From assembly GCA_049514555.1 (NCBI GenBank), contig JBEKUY010000012.1, positions 30,813-94,812 on the forward strand: DNA of 64,000 nt, given 5' to 3'. This document shows, piece by piece, positions 42,208 to 51,822 of the stretch. The stretch is from JBEKUY01 sp049514555 (GTDB taxonomy: Bacteria > Acidobacteriota > Terriglobia > Acidiferrales > UBA7541). Position numbers and translations under genes: made by a program. How positions within the stretch are numbered: position 1 is the stretch's first letter; every line of letters begins with the position of its first letter. The notes beneath the pieces are model-generated. The model saw only the letters and a program-made list of their open reading frames with translations, searched no databases and had not been told where the DNA came from.

Positions 42208-43359
42208 CTACGGATGGAGGGACTTCAGCGCCCAGGAAGAGATGACCAGCCGCTGGATTTCGCTCGTACCTTCGTAGATTTCGGTGACGCGCGCGTCGCG
42301 GTACATCCGCTCGACCGGATACTCACGGCTGTAGCCGTAGCCGCCGTGGATCTGTATGGCCTTGTGCGTCACTCGAGTGGCCATCTCGCTCGAGAAGAGC
42401 TTGGCCATCGAAGCCTCCATGCTGAACCGCGCGCCCGTGTCCTGCTTCCACGCCGCCCGGCGCACGAGCAGGCGCGCCGCATCGATCTCCATGGCCATGT
42501 CCGCGAGCATGAAGCGAATCGCTTGGAACTCGGCGATGGGCTGCCCGAAGGCGACTCGCTGCTTGGAATACTTGAGCGCTTCTTCGTACGCCCCTTGCGC
42601 AATCCCGAGCGCTTGCGCTCCGATACCGACGCGCCCGCCATCGAGCATCGAGAGCGCAATCTTGTAACCCTCGCCTTCTGCGCCCAGACGATTGGCCACC
42701 GGGACTTCGCAATCGGCAAAGGAGAGCTCGACGCACGCCGTCGCGTGAATTCCCAGTTTCTTTTCTTCCTTGCCGACCTTGAACCCCGGCGCGCCTCGCT
42801 CGATCACCAGCGCCGAGATGCCCTTCTCGGCCTTCTCCGGGTCGGTTTTGACGTACACGATGGCTGCATCGGCCACACCGCCATTGGTGATCCACGCCTT
42901 CGTGCCGTTGACGATATAGACGTCGCCCTTGCGCACAGCCCGCGTCTCGATGGCTGCGGCGTTCGAGCCCGCCTGCGGCTCGGTCAGCGCGTAGCAGCCG
43001 ATCTTTTCGCCCCGGGCGAAGGGCGTCAGGAGTCTTTTCTTTTGCTCTTCGGTTCCGAAGCGGTGGAGAGAACCACAGTAGAGCGAATTCTGGACCGACA
43101 GGATCACGCCGGTGGAGGCGCAGCAACGCGAGATCTCTTCGATCACGATGGAATAAGCGACGTGGTCAAAGCCGGCACCGCCCTCCGACTCCGGCAGGGC
43201 GACCCCCGTGAGGCCCAGGTCGGCGGCTTTCTTGAAGGTTTCGTGGGGGAAGCGGCCCGTTTCATCGATCTCGCGCGCCAGCGGTTTTACTTCGGCCTCG
43301 GCGAACTCGCGGACCGTGCGTTGAAGCAACTCCTGTTCTTCCGTCAGTTCCAGGTTCAC
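42208..43359 (-). CDS. Acyl-CoA dehydrogenase
   Basis: 383 residues, GTG start after GAGGTGAG. Standard three-domain ACAD: helical N terminus (ELTEEQELLQRTVREFAEAEV), FAD/acyl-CoA-binding middle strand region (CYALTEPQAGSNAAAI, WITNGGVADAAIVYVKTD) and C-terminal helices with the catalytic-base segment (QIHGGYGYSREYPVERMYRDARVTEIYEGTSEIQ). The Glu in IYEGTSEIQ is the base typical of short-chain/isovaleryl-type enzymes. Oxidises acyl-CoA to enoyl-CoA with electrons to ETF. The chain length is not certain. Confidence 0.96.
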   Translation of the reverse strand: MNLELTEEQELLQRTVREFAEAEVKPLAREIDETGRFPHETFKKAADLGLTGVALPESEGGAGFDHVAYSIVIEEISRCCASTGVILSVQNSLYCGSLHRFGTEEQKKRLLTPFARGEKIGCYALTEPQAGSNAAAIETRAVRKGDVYIVNGTKAWITNGGVADAAIVYVKTDPEKAEKGISALVIERGAPGFKVGKEEKKLGIHATACVELSFADCEVPVANRLGAEGEGYKIALSMLDGGRVGIGAQALGIAQGAYEEALKYSKQRVAFGQPIAEFQAIRFMLADMAMEIDAARLLVRRAAWKQDTGARFSMEASMAKLFSSEMATRVTHKAIQIHGGYGYSREYPVERMYRDARVTEIYEGTSEIQRLVISSWALKSLHP

Positions 43360-43404
43360 CGTTGCTCACCTCGAAACTGTCCCGGCGGGGAAGCGGCGCA
43401 AGGC

Positions 43405-43890
43405 TCAAGCCAGAGCGACCCGCAACTTCTCGTACGTCGTGCGCAGATCTTCGGGCTCCACCCGCGTTTCCGCGGTGACCGTCATGAAGTTCGTGTCGCC
43501 AAACCACCGCGGCAGCACGTGCAAGTGCAAGTGACCCTGCACGCCCGCGCCCGCCGCGCGTCCCAGGTTCATGCCCAGGTTCATGCCGTCGGGCCGGTAA
43601 ACCGAGTTCAGCGCCGCCTCCATCCGCCCCGCCAGCTCCATCATCTCGCGCAAGGTTTCGGCGTCGCAGCTCGCCAGTTCGCGCACGTGCGCGTAGGGCA
43701 CGATCATCACGTGGCCTGAAGTGTAGGGATAGCGATTGAGGATGATGAAGTTTTTCACGCCGCGCAGGATGATGAGTGTCTCGCCATCGTTCCGGCGCGC
43801 CAGGGCGTCGCAAAAAATGCACTCAGGCTTCTCACCGCCCGAAACTTCAGTCATGTACTTGTAGCGCCAGGGTGTCCAAAGATAGTCCAC
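43405..43890 (-). CDS. HIT-family hydrolase
   Basis: 161 residues. Starts with the MDYLWTPWRYKYM block and CIFCDAL typical of the AP4A-phosphorylase-like bacterial HIT subgroup, with NRYPYTSGHVMIVPYAHV in the core and the histidine triad as GHLHLHVLPRW. Likely a nucleotide hydrolase or phosphorylase acting on dinucleoside polyphosphates or AMP-linked substrates. 45 bases after the acyl-CoA dehydrogenase start and 15 before the HU stop, all on the minus strand. Confidence 0.93.
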   Translation of the reverse strand: MDYLWTPWRYKYMTEVSGGEKPECIFCDALARRNDGETLIILRGVKNFIILNRYPYTSGHVMIVPYAHVRELASCDAETLREMMELAGRMEAALNSVYRPDGMNLGMNLGRAAGAGVQGHLHLHVLPRWFGDTNFMTVTAETRVEPEDLRTTYEKLRVALA

Positions 43891-43905
43891 GGGTTGCGGC
43901 CGGGT

Positions 43906-44256
43906 TCAGCCTTGCGGCGGCCGGTCCGCGGCCGGCGCTGGAGACGCGACTTCGGCCGCTCCGGAGTTATTGACGAAGTCTTTCAGCTCTTTGCTGGGCT
44001 TGAAGAAGGGAATCTTCTTCGGCGGCACTTCCACCTTGGCGCCGGTCTTGGGATTGCGCCCGACGCGGCCGCGGCGCTGCCGCGTTCGAAAGCTGCCGAA
44101 ACCGCGAATCTCGATCTTGTCGCCGCTCTGCAGAGCGTGGATGATGCGCTCAAATACGGTTTCGACAACGGTCTCCGACTCCTTGCGCGGCAATTCCGTG
44201 ACGCGCAGCACCTCTTCGATCAAGTCGGCTTTGGTCATTGTGGAGTTCTTGGTCAT
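43906..44256 (-). CDS. HU/IHF-family DNA-binding protein
   Basis: 116 residues. MTKADLIEEVLRVTELPRKESETVVETVF, IEIRGFGSFRTRQRRGRVGRNPKTGAKVEVPPKKIPFFKPSKELKD is given here only in parts: the helical dimer base, the GFGSF turn and the GRNPKTG beta-arm with the DNA-inserting Pro are all present. It has a short Ala/Pro tail (about 97-116) beyond the usual 90 residues. Bends and compacts DNA. The first six residues before the second Met may or may not be translated; both starts are possible. Confidence 0.95.
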   Translation of the reverse strand: MTKNSTMTKADLIEEVLRVTELPRKESETVVETVFERIIHALQSGDKIEIRGFGSFRTRQRRGRVGRNPKTGAKVEVPPKKIPFFKPSKELKDFVNNSGAAEVASPAPAADRPPQG

Positions 44257-44313
44257 GTTCCGTCCGCCTCGTTCAATTGTGAGAATCGGCCCGCCTGGTC
44301 CCGAAGCGCGATT

Positions 44314-44331
44314 GGCGGGAGAAAACCCGCC
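44314..44331 (-). other. Hairpin between rpsA and the HU gene
   Basis: GGCGGG and CCCGCC with a 6-base loop, in the 171 bases between the two genes. No T-run follows on either strand, so I do not call it a terminator. Confidence 0.4.
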
Positions 44332-44427
44332 CGCGATGGGCTTTCCTTATCACTAATGTGGCCCGGAGGTAAAATGAAATTTCTTGCGGCCCCCGACGCG
44401 TTCCACCCCCGCGCCGGAACCCGCCCC

Positions 44428-46449
44428 CTACAGGGACTCGCGCTTGGACAGAATCGCGTCCCCGATCGTGGCCGTCGCCGACGATTTCGTGGCGCGGTAC
44501 TGTTCGATCTCGCGGCGCTCCGCCTGCCGCACCGCCGCGCGATAACTGAGCCCAATGCGCCGCTGCTCGTGATTGATCTTGATGATTTTGAACTCGTATT
44601 CCTTTCCCACTTCGAGCAACCCGGTGATTTTGGCCGGCGCGCTGCCCCGACCGAAGCGCCCGCCGGTGCCGTCTTCACGGCGGCGCCGTTCCTCGATCTC
44701 GGTGTTGTGGCAGAGGCCCTCGATGTTATCGCCCAGTTCCACGAATGCACCGAAGGTGGCAATCCGCGAGACCTTGCCCTTCACCACCTGTCCGACCTTG
44801 TGGCTCTTGAACCAGTCGCCCCAGATGTCGTTCACCTGTTTGATGCCCAGCGAGACGCGCCGGTTCTCGCCATCGATCCGGAGCACCTTGGCGGTGACCG
44901 TATCACCCTTCTTGAAGTGCTCGTGGGGATTCTTGATTCGCCCGGTCCAGCTCACGTCGCTCACGTGGACCAGCCCGTCGAAGCCGTCCTCGATCTCGAC
45001 GAACACACCGAAGTCGGCGATATTTCTCACCTTGCCGGTCACTACTGACCCGATCGGATACTTCTCCGCCACCTGCATCCACGGATCGGGCAGCGCCTGC
45101 TTCATTCCCAGGGACACCCGCCGGTCGCTCGGCTTGATATCCAGGATCATCACGTCCACTTCATCGCCCACCCTCACCACCTTCGATGGGTGCTGCAGCT
45201 TCTTCGCCCAGCTCATCTCGGTGATGTGCACCAGGCCTTCGATGCCAGCCTCGAGCTCGACAAAGCAACCATAGTCCACGATGCCGGCAATTTTCCCCTT
45301 CACTTTGCTTCCCGCGGGATACTTTTGACCGGCCGTCTCCCAGGGATCTTTCTGCAACTGCTTCAGTCCCAAGGAGACACGCTGCTTCTCCTTGTCGAAC
45401 TTCAAGATCTGGACGTCGATCTCCTCTTCCGGCTTGACCACTTCGGAGGGATGCTTCACGCGTCCCCAACTCAGGTCGGTGACGTGCAAGAGTCCGTCGA
45501 GCCCGCCGAGGTCCACGAAAGCGCCGTAGTCGGTGACATTCTTCACGCGCCCGCGGACCACCTGCCCTTCGGAGAGTTGGTCGAGCAGCGCGGCACGCTG
45601 GGCATGCAGCCCCTCTTCGAGCAGCGCCCGGCGGCTCACGACGACGTTTCCACGGCGGCGGTTCAGCTTCGTGATCCGGCACTCGATCTCTTGTCCCACC
45701 AGGTTGTCGAGATTGGCCGTGGGCCGCAGGTCGAATTGCGAACCCGGCAGGAAGGCGCGCACGCCGATGTCCACGACGAGACCGCCCTTGATGCGATCCA
45801 CGATCTTCGCCGTGATGGTTTCCTTCGCTTTGTACGCAGCCTCAATCTTTTCCCAGGCCCTCCGCCGAAGCACGCGAAGGTACGACACAATGACGTAGCC
45901 GTCCTTCCTCTCTCCGGTGCGCTGCACCTCGATGGTCGCCTCGGGATCGGGCTTCGGCAGTTCCGTCTCGGTGAACTCTGCCGCTGGAATCAACGCCTCG
46001 GTCTTCAGCCCGAGGTCCACCACCACGCCTTGGTCGGTGTATGCGACGACCTTGACGTTGAGTATCTCGTCCTGCGCCGGCGCTTCCTGGGGCTCGCTGT
46101 ACTGGTCGATGAGCTGGCTCAGTTCCGCCGCGGCAGCCGTCTCCTCGGGCGTCTGGCCCTCCGGCGCTTCATCAGCGGCCTCCTGGCTTGGAGGTGGCGC
46201 TCCAGCCGCAGCCGTGTCCCCGGGCGTTTCGCCCTCGGGGGGTGCGGCATCCGCGGCGGCCTCTTGGGCTACTGGCGGCGCTTCCGCGGGGGCCGGAGCA
46301 GGAACCGTCTCTGCCGCTTGTGGAGAGGCGGACTCTGCAGATGGATAAGTCGCGGGTCGGTTCTGTTCTTGGGTCGAATCAGGGTCCTGTGCCGGTACTG
46401 CGGCAGCCGAGTCCAGCTGCTGGCTGAGGTTGTCGTGGTCGTCAAACAT
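44428..46449 (-). CDS. rpsA: 30S ribosomal protein S1
   Basis: 673 residues from the ATG at 46447-46449, supported by GGGAGG 9 bases upstream (a GTG 30 bases further up is in frame but less likely). Six S1/OB repeats, beginning at about residues 130, 210, 295, 380, 465 and 555; the last four carry the classic GRVKNVTDYGAFVDLGG...GLLHVTDLSW pattern. The N-terminal about 115 residues are an Ala/Pro/Glu/Gln-rich, probably disordered extension not found in E. coli S1. Binds mRNA on the 30S subunit and helps start translation. Its own leader is about 110 bases, room for autoregulation. Confidence 0.95.
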   Translation of the reverse strand: MFDDHDNLSQQLDSAAAVPAQDPDSTQEQNRPATYPSAESASPQAAETVPAPAPAEAPPVAQEAAADAAPPEGETPGDTAAAGAPPPSQEAADEAPEGQTPEETAAAAELSQLIDQYSEPQEAPAQDEILNVKVVAYTDQGVVVDLGLKTEALIPAAEFTETELPKPDPEATIEVQRTGERKDGYVIVSYLRVLRRRAWEKIEAAYKAKETITAKIVDRIKGGLVVDIGVRAFLPGSQFDLRPTANLDNLVGQEIECRITKLNRRRGNVVVSRRALLEEGLHAQRAALLDQLSEGQVVRGRVKNVTDYGAFVDLGGLDGLLHVTDLSWGRVKHPSEVVKPEEEIDVQILKFDKEKQRVSLGLKQLQKDPWETAGQKYPAGSKVKGKIAGIVDYGCFVELEAGIEGLVHITEMSWAKKLQHPSKVVRVGDEVDVMILDIKPSDRRVSLGMKQALPDPWMQVAEKYPIGSVVTGKVRNIADFGVFVEIEDGFDGLVHVSDVSWTGRIKNPHEHFKKGDTVTAKVLRIDGENRRVSLGIKQVNDIWGDWFKSHKVGQVVKGKVSRIATFGAFVELGDNIEGLCHNTEIEERRRREDGTGGRFGRGSAPAKITGLLEVGKEYEFKIIKINHEQRRIGLSYRAAVRQAERREIEQYRATKSSATATIGDAILSKRESL

Positions 46450-46565
46450 GGTTGATGGCCTCCCAAATACTCCCGTCACACGTCAAAAAAGTTCCTTGCG
46501 GACTCCTACCCGGGTCTTGTGCAAGGAAGGAAGTGCTACGGCCCTCGTTAAGCTGTAACGCGTGC

Positions 46566-46595
46566 ATGATACCCGCCCAAATCCCGTGTTGTCAA
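46566..46595 (-). promoter_or_regulatory. Promoter of rpsA
   Basis: Minus strand: TTGACA (46590-46595), 18-base spacer, TATCAT (46566-46571). Predicted leader of about 110 bases. Confidence 0.65.
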
Positions 46596-46694
46596 TGAAT
46601 CGGGCAGGGCCGAGACACACCGTCCTTATTGACTAGGATGCCGCCACCGTGCCAATTGGAGGCCTGGTTTCTAGGGGGGGTCGGACGACTGGTT

Positions 46695-47531
46695 TCAGAC
46701 GCGCGCTCGGCCCGCCTGACGCACTTCGCGGCGGAAATCCGGCGCGAATACTTCCACCGTGCGGCACATTTCATAGAGGCGGGAGCGCGTGCGCGTTCCG
46801 ATGCGGTCCGCCAGGGTCTCTTCGCGGACAACGACCAGCCGCCCCGAAGGATCCTTGGGCGGCTCCTTCTTCTCGCGGGGTTCGTCCAAGTAGTTGGTGG
46901 TGATGATCGTGCACCGGCGATGGCTGAGATCGCGCGAGGCATCCGCGTATCGCGTGTTGAGGATGAATCCGATGATGTCGCGGACCCAGTCGGAAGGCTT
47001 GATGACACCGAGATCGTCCATGACCAGCACTTCCGCGGCAAGGACGGGATCGAGGATGCTCATTTCCGTCGCTTGGCTGGAGCTGTTGTAGCTGTCTTGA
47101 ATCTCTCTCAGTAGTTTTCCGTATTCGCAGAAGAAGCCGGTGTGGCCGCGCTTGATTAGTTCTTTTAGCGCGGCGACGGCGAGGTGAGTCTTGCCGACGC
47201 CCGATCGCCCCATGAGGAGCAATCCCGCGTCGCTGCCCCCGGGGTAGTCGCGCACAAAGCCCTGAGCGAGGAGTTTGGCTTGTTTCAAGGAGCGCACCGC
47301 CTCGGGGGTGTAGCTCCCGTCAGCCAGTTCGGTCTCGAAGTTCTCGAAGTCGCAATGCTCGTAACGGCGGGGAATCCGCGCGCGAGCCATCTGCTGTCCG
47401 GCGCGCTCGCCGGCCACGCAATCGCACGCCACGGCAAACACACCGGGCCGGCCCGGCGCGGATCCCGGCTTATCGGCGGAGACCAGCTTCCACCCGGTGC
47501 CTTTGCAGAAGGGGCATGTCTCGATCGCCAT
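46695..47531 (-). CDS. DnaC/IstB-like AAA+ ATPase
   Basis: 278 residues from the ATG at 47529-47531 (MAIETCPFCKGTGWK). A small N-terminal zinc-knuckle (CPFCKGTG ... ACDC), then a DnaC-type AAA+ core: LLLMGRSGVGKTHLAVA (Walker A), VLVMDDLGV (Walker B), CTIITTNYLDEP (sensor 1) and TRSRLYEMC (arginine-finger region). The Cys-rich start plus DnaC core is the form of primosomal helicase loaders, as opposed to IS21 IstB, and no transposase is adjacent. It may load the replicative helicase DnaB. Downstream of the GH9 gene by 139 bases. Confidence 0.88.
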   Translation of the reverse strand: MAIETCPFCKGTGWKLVSADKPGSAPGRPGVFAVACDCVAGERAGQQMARARIPRRYEHCDFENFETELADGSYTPEAVRSLKQAKLLAQGFVRDYPGGSDAGLLLMGRSGVGKTHLAVAALKELIKRGHTGFFCEYGKLLREIQDSYNSSSQATEMSILDPVLAAEVLVMDDLGVIKPSDWVRDIIGFILNTRYADASRDLSHRRCTIITTNYLDEPREKKEPPKDPSGRLVVVREETLADRIGTRTRSRLYEMCRTVEVFAPDFRREVRQAGRARV

Positions 47532-47670
47532 GACGACAGCATAGGCACACGCAGGGTCCGCGGCAAGCCCGCCGGGCTGTGGAAGGTTCGCGCAGGTGTG
47601 GGAAAGCGGAAGGCGAGGCGCACACGCCGCGCTCAAGTGCAGCGCGGTCGAGTCCGGTCCTGGGTCCCGT

Positions 47671-50151
47671 TCATTTCGCCAGCGCATTGGCCGCGTTCGC
47701 GGCCAAGATGAAAGTGGTCACGGTGTCGACCACGTATTCATTCTCGTACCACAGGAACGGCCAAGCGTCCTTGAGTTCCGGGAAGTCCGGCTGAATGATC
47801 ACGACACCCGGGATCATGCCGCCGGGAATGAAGGAGTAGTCGGCCCGGTTGTTGCCATAGGCGATCAGTTTGGATTGAGTGCCCACCGAGCACACATAGG
47901 AAACGTTCGATACCGGGTGCGTCCCGAGCACATAATCGAAGCCGCGCAGCGTGTACTCCGGTCCCACGATCTCCGGAAACGCTTGATGAAAAAAGTACAT
48001 TTGAACGGAGAATCCGGCGGCAGCTCCCGCGCCGCCCCAGGTGCCGGCAAGGATTGGAACGCCATAGGGGTTTTTGGACAAGGCCTCGTCCAATTTTGGC
48101 TTGTAGGCGCGAAGCGCGGAGGCAAGGCCATCCTTGTACTCCTGATCCATGAATGGCAGAGCGCGCACGGCGACCCAACCCAAGAAGGGGAATCGCTCCG
48201 CGATCGCCGGCAACAGTTCCTTTAGGCGTTTTCGATAAATCTCACCACCGTTTGTCGCGATCAAGAGTTCGACGGCAGCCCTGGCTTCCCCGTCGGCGAG
48301 TTCGCCGCCGGTCATATTGAACGATTTGAAAAGGACAGGAGGGCGCTTGTGTTCGTCGTCCCACACACGCACGGCCGTCTGGAGGCATTCCGCGCTCAGG
48401 CTGTCGTTAAACCCGCGCAGCACGCGACTCGCCGCGGCGAGAGAGGAGATGGCGAGATAGTCCAAGGGCGTAGCTTTGTTCGTGAAAGCCCAGCGATCGT
48501 CGGGCAGACCGGAATACACACCGTCCGTCTCCAAGAGGCCCAGGCGCGGTGAATAGATGCGGTTGTCAGTTTTCGAGGCGGCGTCTCCCAGGTGGGTGTA
48601 TTCCTCGAGCGTGGGCTCGATGATGCCCGGGAAGGCGTGGCCTACAGCCTTGTATTGGCCAAGAATAGCGAGCACCCCATGCTCGACCTGCTGCACGGCA
48701 TCGGGGATGCCGTCCGGCTTGCGAATCTGGACGAAGCGGGCTTTTTCGTCCACCGTAGTCTCGTCCCAATCGACTTGGAAATACTCCTTCGCCAGCACGA
48801 GATCGGTGATGGCGTGCGCCTGGGTTTGGGTGCGAATGTCAAAATCTCCCGCATCGTACCAGCCGCCACGGTCGAGACCTGGGATATGCTCGCCCGGCGC
48901 GAACGGCGAATCGGTGGAGGGTCCCATCGCGTAGCCGTCGAAGTGAACGTGATTTGGGGGCGCTTGCCTCGCGTCATCGAGATGGGAAGCGCCGTGCCAG
49001 ATGCGATAGCCCTCACGCACTTTGACGTGATCCATCTGCACCGCCAAATACGTATCGAGCGAGGGTTGCCACACGCCCCAGCGGTACACGTCCTTGGCGA
49101 TCCGGAAGGGCTCGGTCGTGCGACCGGCGTACTCGATGGCGTAAATGCCCGGTTCGTGAACGGAGGAGAAATCGAAATGGGCGTACTGATATCGCATCCA
49201 CTTGCCCCAGGGCTTTATCTCACCGCGGAATACCTCGCTATATCTGCCTTCCGGTGTGACCCGAAGGACGCGGGCGGTCTTGGGCGCTTGGTAGAGCGGG
49301 TCGAGTTCCAGCACGGCGACTTTCGTGCGCTCCGGCGTGTATCCGACCTGGTTGTAGGCCACCACAGGTGGGCGGACCCATCCCGGCACCAAATTGGGAC
49401 GAATGTGCCAGACGACTGCGTTTTCGGTGCGGTCTGACGGGATCAAGGTGCGAACGACAAACCATCCGTTCTGCGCCTTGTTTCGGCCGTCGAACAGCAT
49501 CAAGGGACCGGAATCAGACGCGATCGTGACGCGGGTCAAGGGATCCTCGGGCGCCAGCACGATCCGCTGGCCGGTGGCCAGGGGGAGCGGCTGCACGGTT
49601 CCACTTTCGTCTCTCTGCATGGGGCCGTTGGGGTGCCGCGGGAACATGCCGAACCCCGTGTCCAGCATGAAGGATTTGCCGAAATAGGCGGTAGGCAGGA
49701 ATTCCAGGTTGAATCCCGCCTTGCCAACGAGCGAGCTTGGGAGCGGCTGGTCGAGGTGCACGGACACGCGGAAACCATCCGCTTCGGGAAGAACCTCGAT
49801 GCGATAGCTCAGGCCGCGGTCGGGGTACGCGCAGAAAGCAGTCAGCTGATTGTCGGATGGGGCGCGCTTCCTCTCCTTGAAATGAGGAATCGGATCCCAC
49901 TGCTCGGGCGTGGGAGACAGGCGCACATCGCCATTCGTAGCAATCCGCTCGCCATGCAGGATGATCTCGAGCCCACTCATCTTTTCGTCGCCGAAGACGC
50001 CGTGATAAGGGTTGTGAAACAGCAGCACGCTGAGGCCTTGCGCCTCGAAGTAATCCCGATCGTTCAATCGAATGTCGGAGCCATACAGCGGAGACAAGCA
50101 AAACAGCAAGACCGCAACCGCGCGAAGTTTGATAATGGGAGTTCTCCTCAT
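47671..50151 (-). CDS. Glycoside hydrolase family 9 protein (endoglucanase-like), secreted
   Basis: 826 residues from the ATG at 50149-50151, which starts a signal peptide (KLRAVAVLLFCLSPLYG). About 20-270 is beta-rich without a clear family; about 275-375 is the N-terminal Ig-like domain of GH9 enzymes (VVAYNQVGYTPERTKVAVLE ... FRIAKDVYRWG). The (alpha/alpha)6 catalytic domain follows: DRGGWYDAGDFDIRTQTQ (about 425-440, nucleophile/base Asp) and WYENEYVVDTVTTFILAAN (about 800, general-acid Glu). Both catalytic motifs are intact. Likely hydrolyses beta-1,4-glucan or a related plant or bacterial glucan. Confidence 0.9.
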   Translation of the reverse strand: MRRTPIIKLRAVAVLLFCLSPLYGSDIRLNDRDYFEAQGLSVLLFHNPYHGVFGDEKMSGLEIILHGERIATNGDVRLSPTPEQWDPIPHFKERKRAPSDNQLTAFCAYPDRGLSYRIEVLPEADGFRVSVHLDQPLPSSLVGKAGFNLEFLPTAYFGKSFMLDTGFGMFPRHPNGPMQRDESGTVQPLPLATGQRIVLAPEDPLTRVTIASDSGPLMLFDGRNKAQNGWFVVRTLIPSDRTENAVVWHIRPNLVPGWVRPPVVAYNQVGYTPERTKVAVLELDPLYQAPKTARVLRVTPEGRYSEVFRGEIKPWGKWMRYQYAHFDFSSVHEPGIYAIEYAGRTTEPFRIAKDVYRWGVWQPSLDTYLAVQMDHVKVREGYRIWHGASHLDDARQAPPNHVHFDGYAMGPSTDSPFAPGEHIPGLDRGGWYDAGDFDIRTQTQAHAITDLVLAKEYFQVDWDETTVDEKARFVQIRKPDGIPDAVQQVEHGVLAILGQYKAVGHAFPGIIEPTLEEYTHLGDAASKTDNRIYSPRLGLLETDGVYSGLPDDRWAFTNKATPLDYLAISSLAAASRVLRGFNDSLSAECLQTAVRVWDDEHKRPPVLFKSFNMTGGELADGEARAAVELLIATNGGEIYRKRLKELLPAIAERFPFLGWVAVRALPFMDQEYKDGLASALRAYKPKLDEALSKNPYGVPILAGTWGGAGAAAGFSVQMYFFHQAFPEIVGPEYTLRGFDYVLGTHPVSNVSYVCSVGTQSKLIAYGNNRADYSFIPGGMIPGVVIIQPDFPELKDAWPFLWYENEYVVDTVTTFILAANAANALAK

Positions 50152-50267
50152 CGCAGACCATCGCCGGAAGCAACTTGGGATCGACCCCAAGAACTGCGCT
50201 GCCGGCATCGGCTATCTTACTGCTTAAATTGTCGCGAGGGATGTGGCGCCCTGGGGCACTGCTTGAA

Positions 50268-50675
50268 TCAGACGTCCCGGCCGGACGCGCGAGTGGCGCG
50301 CGGCGGCGTCAACCGCACGATGGCATTGCGCGGGGCCTTCTCGACCGTCTGTTTGGCTACCTCCGCCAGTTCACCCTGGACGAAATGCACGAACTCCTCC
50401 ATCTGCTTCTCCATCTCCATCATCTTCTCCCGCATATTCAAGATGATGTCGACACCCGCGAGGTTCACGCCCATGTCCCGCGCCAGGGTCAAGATCACCT
50501 CGAGCCGCTCGAGGTCCCGGTCGGTGTAGAGCCGCGTGTTCCCCTGCGAACGCGAGGGCTTGAGCAGCCCGACGCGCTCGTAGAGCCGCAGCGTCTGCGG
50601 GTGCAGCTTGTAGAGCTCGGCCACCGCGCTGATCATGTAGCCGGCCTTGGCTCGTTTTTTTCCTCGTGGCGACAT
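50268..50675 (-). CDS. hspR: HspR-type MerR-family heat-shock repressor
   Basis: 135 residues from the ATG at 50673-50675. The HspR signature is clear: YMISAVAELYKLHPQTLRLYERVGLLKPSRSQGNTRLYT followed by DLERLEVILTLARDMGVNLAGVDIIL is split here only for length; residues 14-80 carry the MerR winged helix. A C-terminal coiled coil (about 85-115) mediates dimerisation. Last gene of the dnaK operon. Family knowledge: HspR binds HAIR sites with DnaK as co-repressor; a HAIR-like site overlaps the dnaK promoter here. Confidence 0.92.
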   Translation of the reverse strand: MSPRGKKRAKAGYMISAVAELYKLHPQTLRLYERVGLLKPSRSQGNTRLYTDRDLERLEVILTLARDMGVNLAGVDIILNMREKMMEMEKQMEEFVHFVQGELAEVAKQTVEKAPRNAIVRLTPPRATRASGRDV

Positions 50676-50691
50676 ATTGGTTGGCGCTCCG

Positions 50692-51822
50692 CTAAACGCC
50701 TGCCTTCGCGAACAAATCCTTCCGCGGGTCTTCGGGCGCCACGCTCTCGAGCTCGTGCATGAGGTTGCGCACGCGCTCGTCAGTCGGTTTCGGCACCACC
50801 ACCTGAATCTCCACGTACTGATCGCCGCGCTTGCCGCTTCGCGCGCTGGCCACGCCCTTTTCGCGCAGGCGCAGCGTGCGCCCACTATTGGTTCCCGGAG
50901 GGATGCGCACGATCGCGCGCCCGTCCACCGTAGGCACTTCAATTTTCGCGCCGAGTGTGGCCTCACTCACGGTCACCGGCACTGCGGTGTAGATATCGTC
51001 TCCGCGCCGTTCGAAGAAGGGATGCGGTTTCACCTCGACGAGCAGGTACAGGTCGCCAGGGGGGGCGCCGAGCGTTCCGGCATTGCCCTTGCCCGGTACT
51101 CGCACGCGGGCGCCCAAATGCACCCCGGCAGGGATGCGCACGTCGGTGGTTTCCGTGCGCCGCAGGCGCCCCTCGCCGTGGCAGGTGCGGCACATCGTCC
51201 GGACGTGTCCGGTTCCGCCACAGCGCGTGCAGTTCACCTGGAACCGCATGCGCCCGCTGGTCTGCTGTACCGTGCCGGTTCCACCGCATGCCGTGCACGT
51301 CTGCGGATTGCCTACGGCACCGGTCCCCTGGCAATCGCGGCAGCTTTCCAGGCGCGCGATGGAGATCTTCTTCACCACGCCGCGGACCGCCTCCCAGAAA
51401 CCAATCTCGATCTGGTATTCGAGGTCACTGCCGGACTCGCGCTCGGGCTCGCCCGCGCCGCGCCCGCCGCGGAAAACCTGCCCGAACAGGTCGCGGAAGC
51501 TCATGCCGCCCATTCCGCCGAAGTCGAATCCGCCGAAATCGAAGTGGGCGCTCTCCGGACCGGCGCCCGGCTGCGGCCCGGCCTGAAAATTATCCGAGTA
51601 GAATCCCATCTGATCGTACATTTGCCGCTTTTTCGAATCGGAGAGGACATCGTAGGCTTCCTGAATCTGCTTGAACTTTTCTTCGGAGGATTTGTCGCCC
51701 GGATTCAAGTCGGGATGATACTTGCGCGCCAGCTTGCGGAAGGACGTGCGGATGTCTTTGGCGCTCGCCTTCCGCGATACGCCCAGCAGTTCGTAATAAT
51801 CGGTTTTGGCCGTGGCTGGCAT
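50692..51822 (-). CDS. dnaJ: Chaperone protein DnaJ
   Basis: 376 residues. J-domain with the HPD motif (KYHPDLNPG, about residue 35), a Gly/Phe-rich linker (about 85-125, FDFGGFDFGGMGGM), four CxxCxGxG zinc-finger repeats (CRDCQGTG, CTACGGTG, CTRCGGTG, CRTCHGEG, about 165-225) and the two C-terminal substrate domains. Full-length, canonical DnaJ. Stimulates DnaK ATPase and delivers substrates. I chose the ATG at 51820-51822 over a GTG three codons upstream. hspR starts 17 bases after its stop. Confidence 0.96.
   Translation of the reverse strand: MPATAKTDYYELLGVSRKASAKDIRTSFRKLARKYHPDLNPGDKSSEEKFKQIQEAYDVLSDSKKRQMYDQMGFYSDNFQAGPQPGAGPESAHFDFGGFDFGGMGGMSFRDLFGQVFRGGRGAGEPERESGSDLEYQIEIGFWEAVRGVVKKISIARLESCRDCQGTGAVGNPQTCTACGGTGTVQQTSGRMRFQVNCTRCGGTGHVRTMCRTCHGEGRLRRTETTDVRIPAGVHLGARVRVPGKGNAGTLGAPPGDLYLLVEVKPHPFFERRGDDIYTAVPVTVSEATLGAKIEVPTVDGRAIVRIPPGTNSGRTLRLREKGVASARSGKRGDQYVEIQVVVPKPTDERVRNLMHELESVAPEDPRKDLFAKAGV

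Noticed and set aside
46695..47531. IS21-type IstB helper (mobile element)
   Set aside because: No IstA transposase or terminal repeats nearby, and the N-terminal zinc-knuckle fits helicase loaders better.
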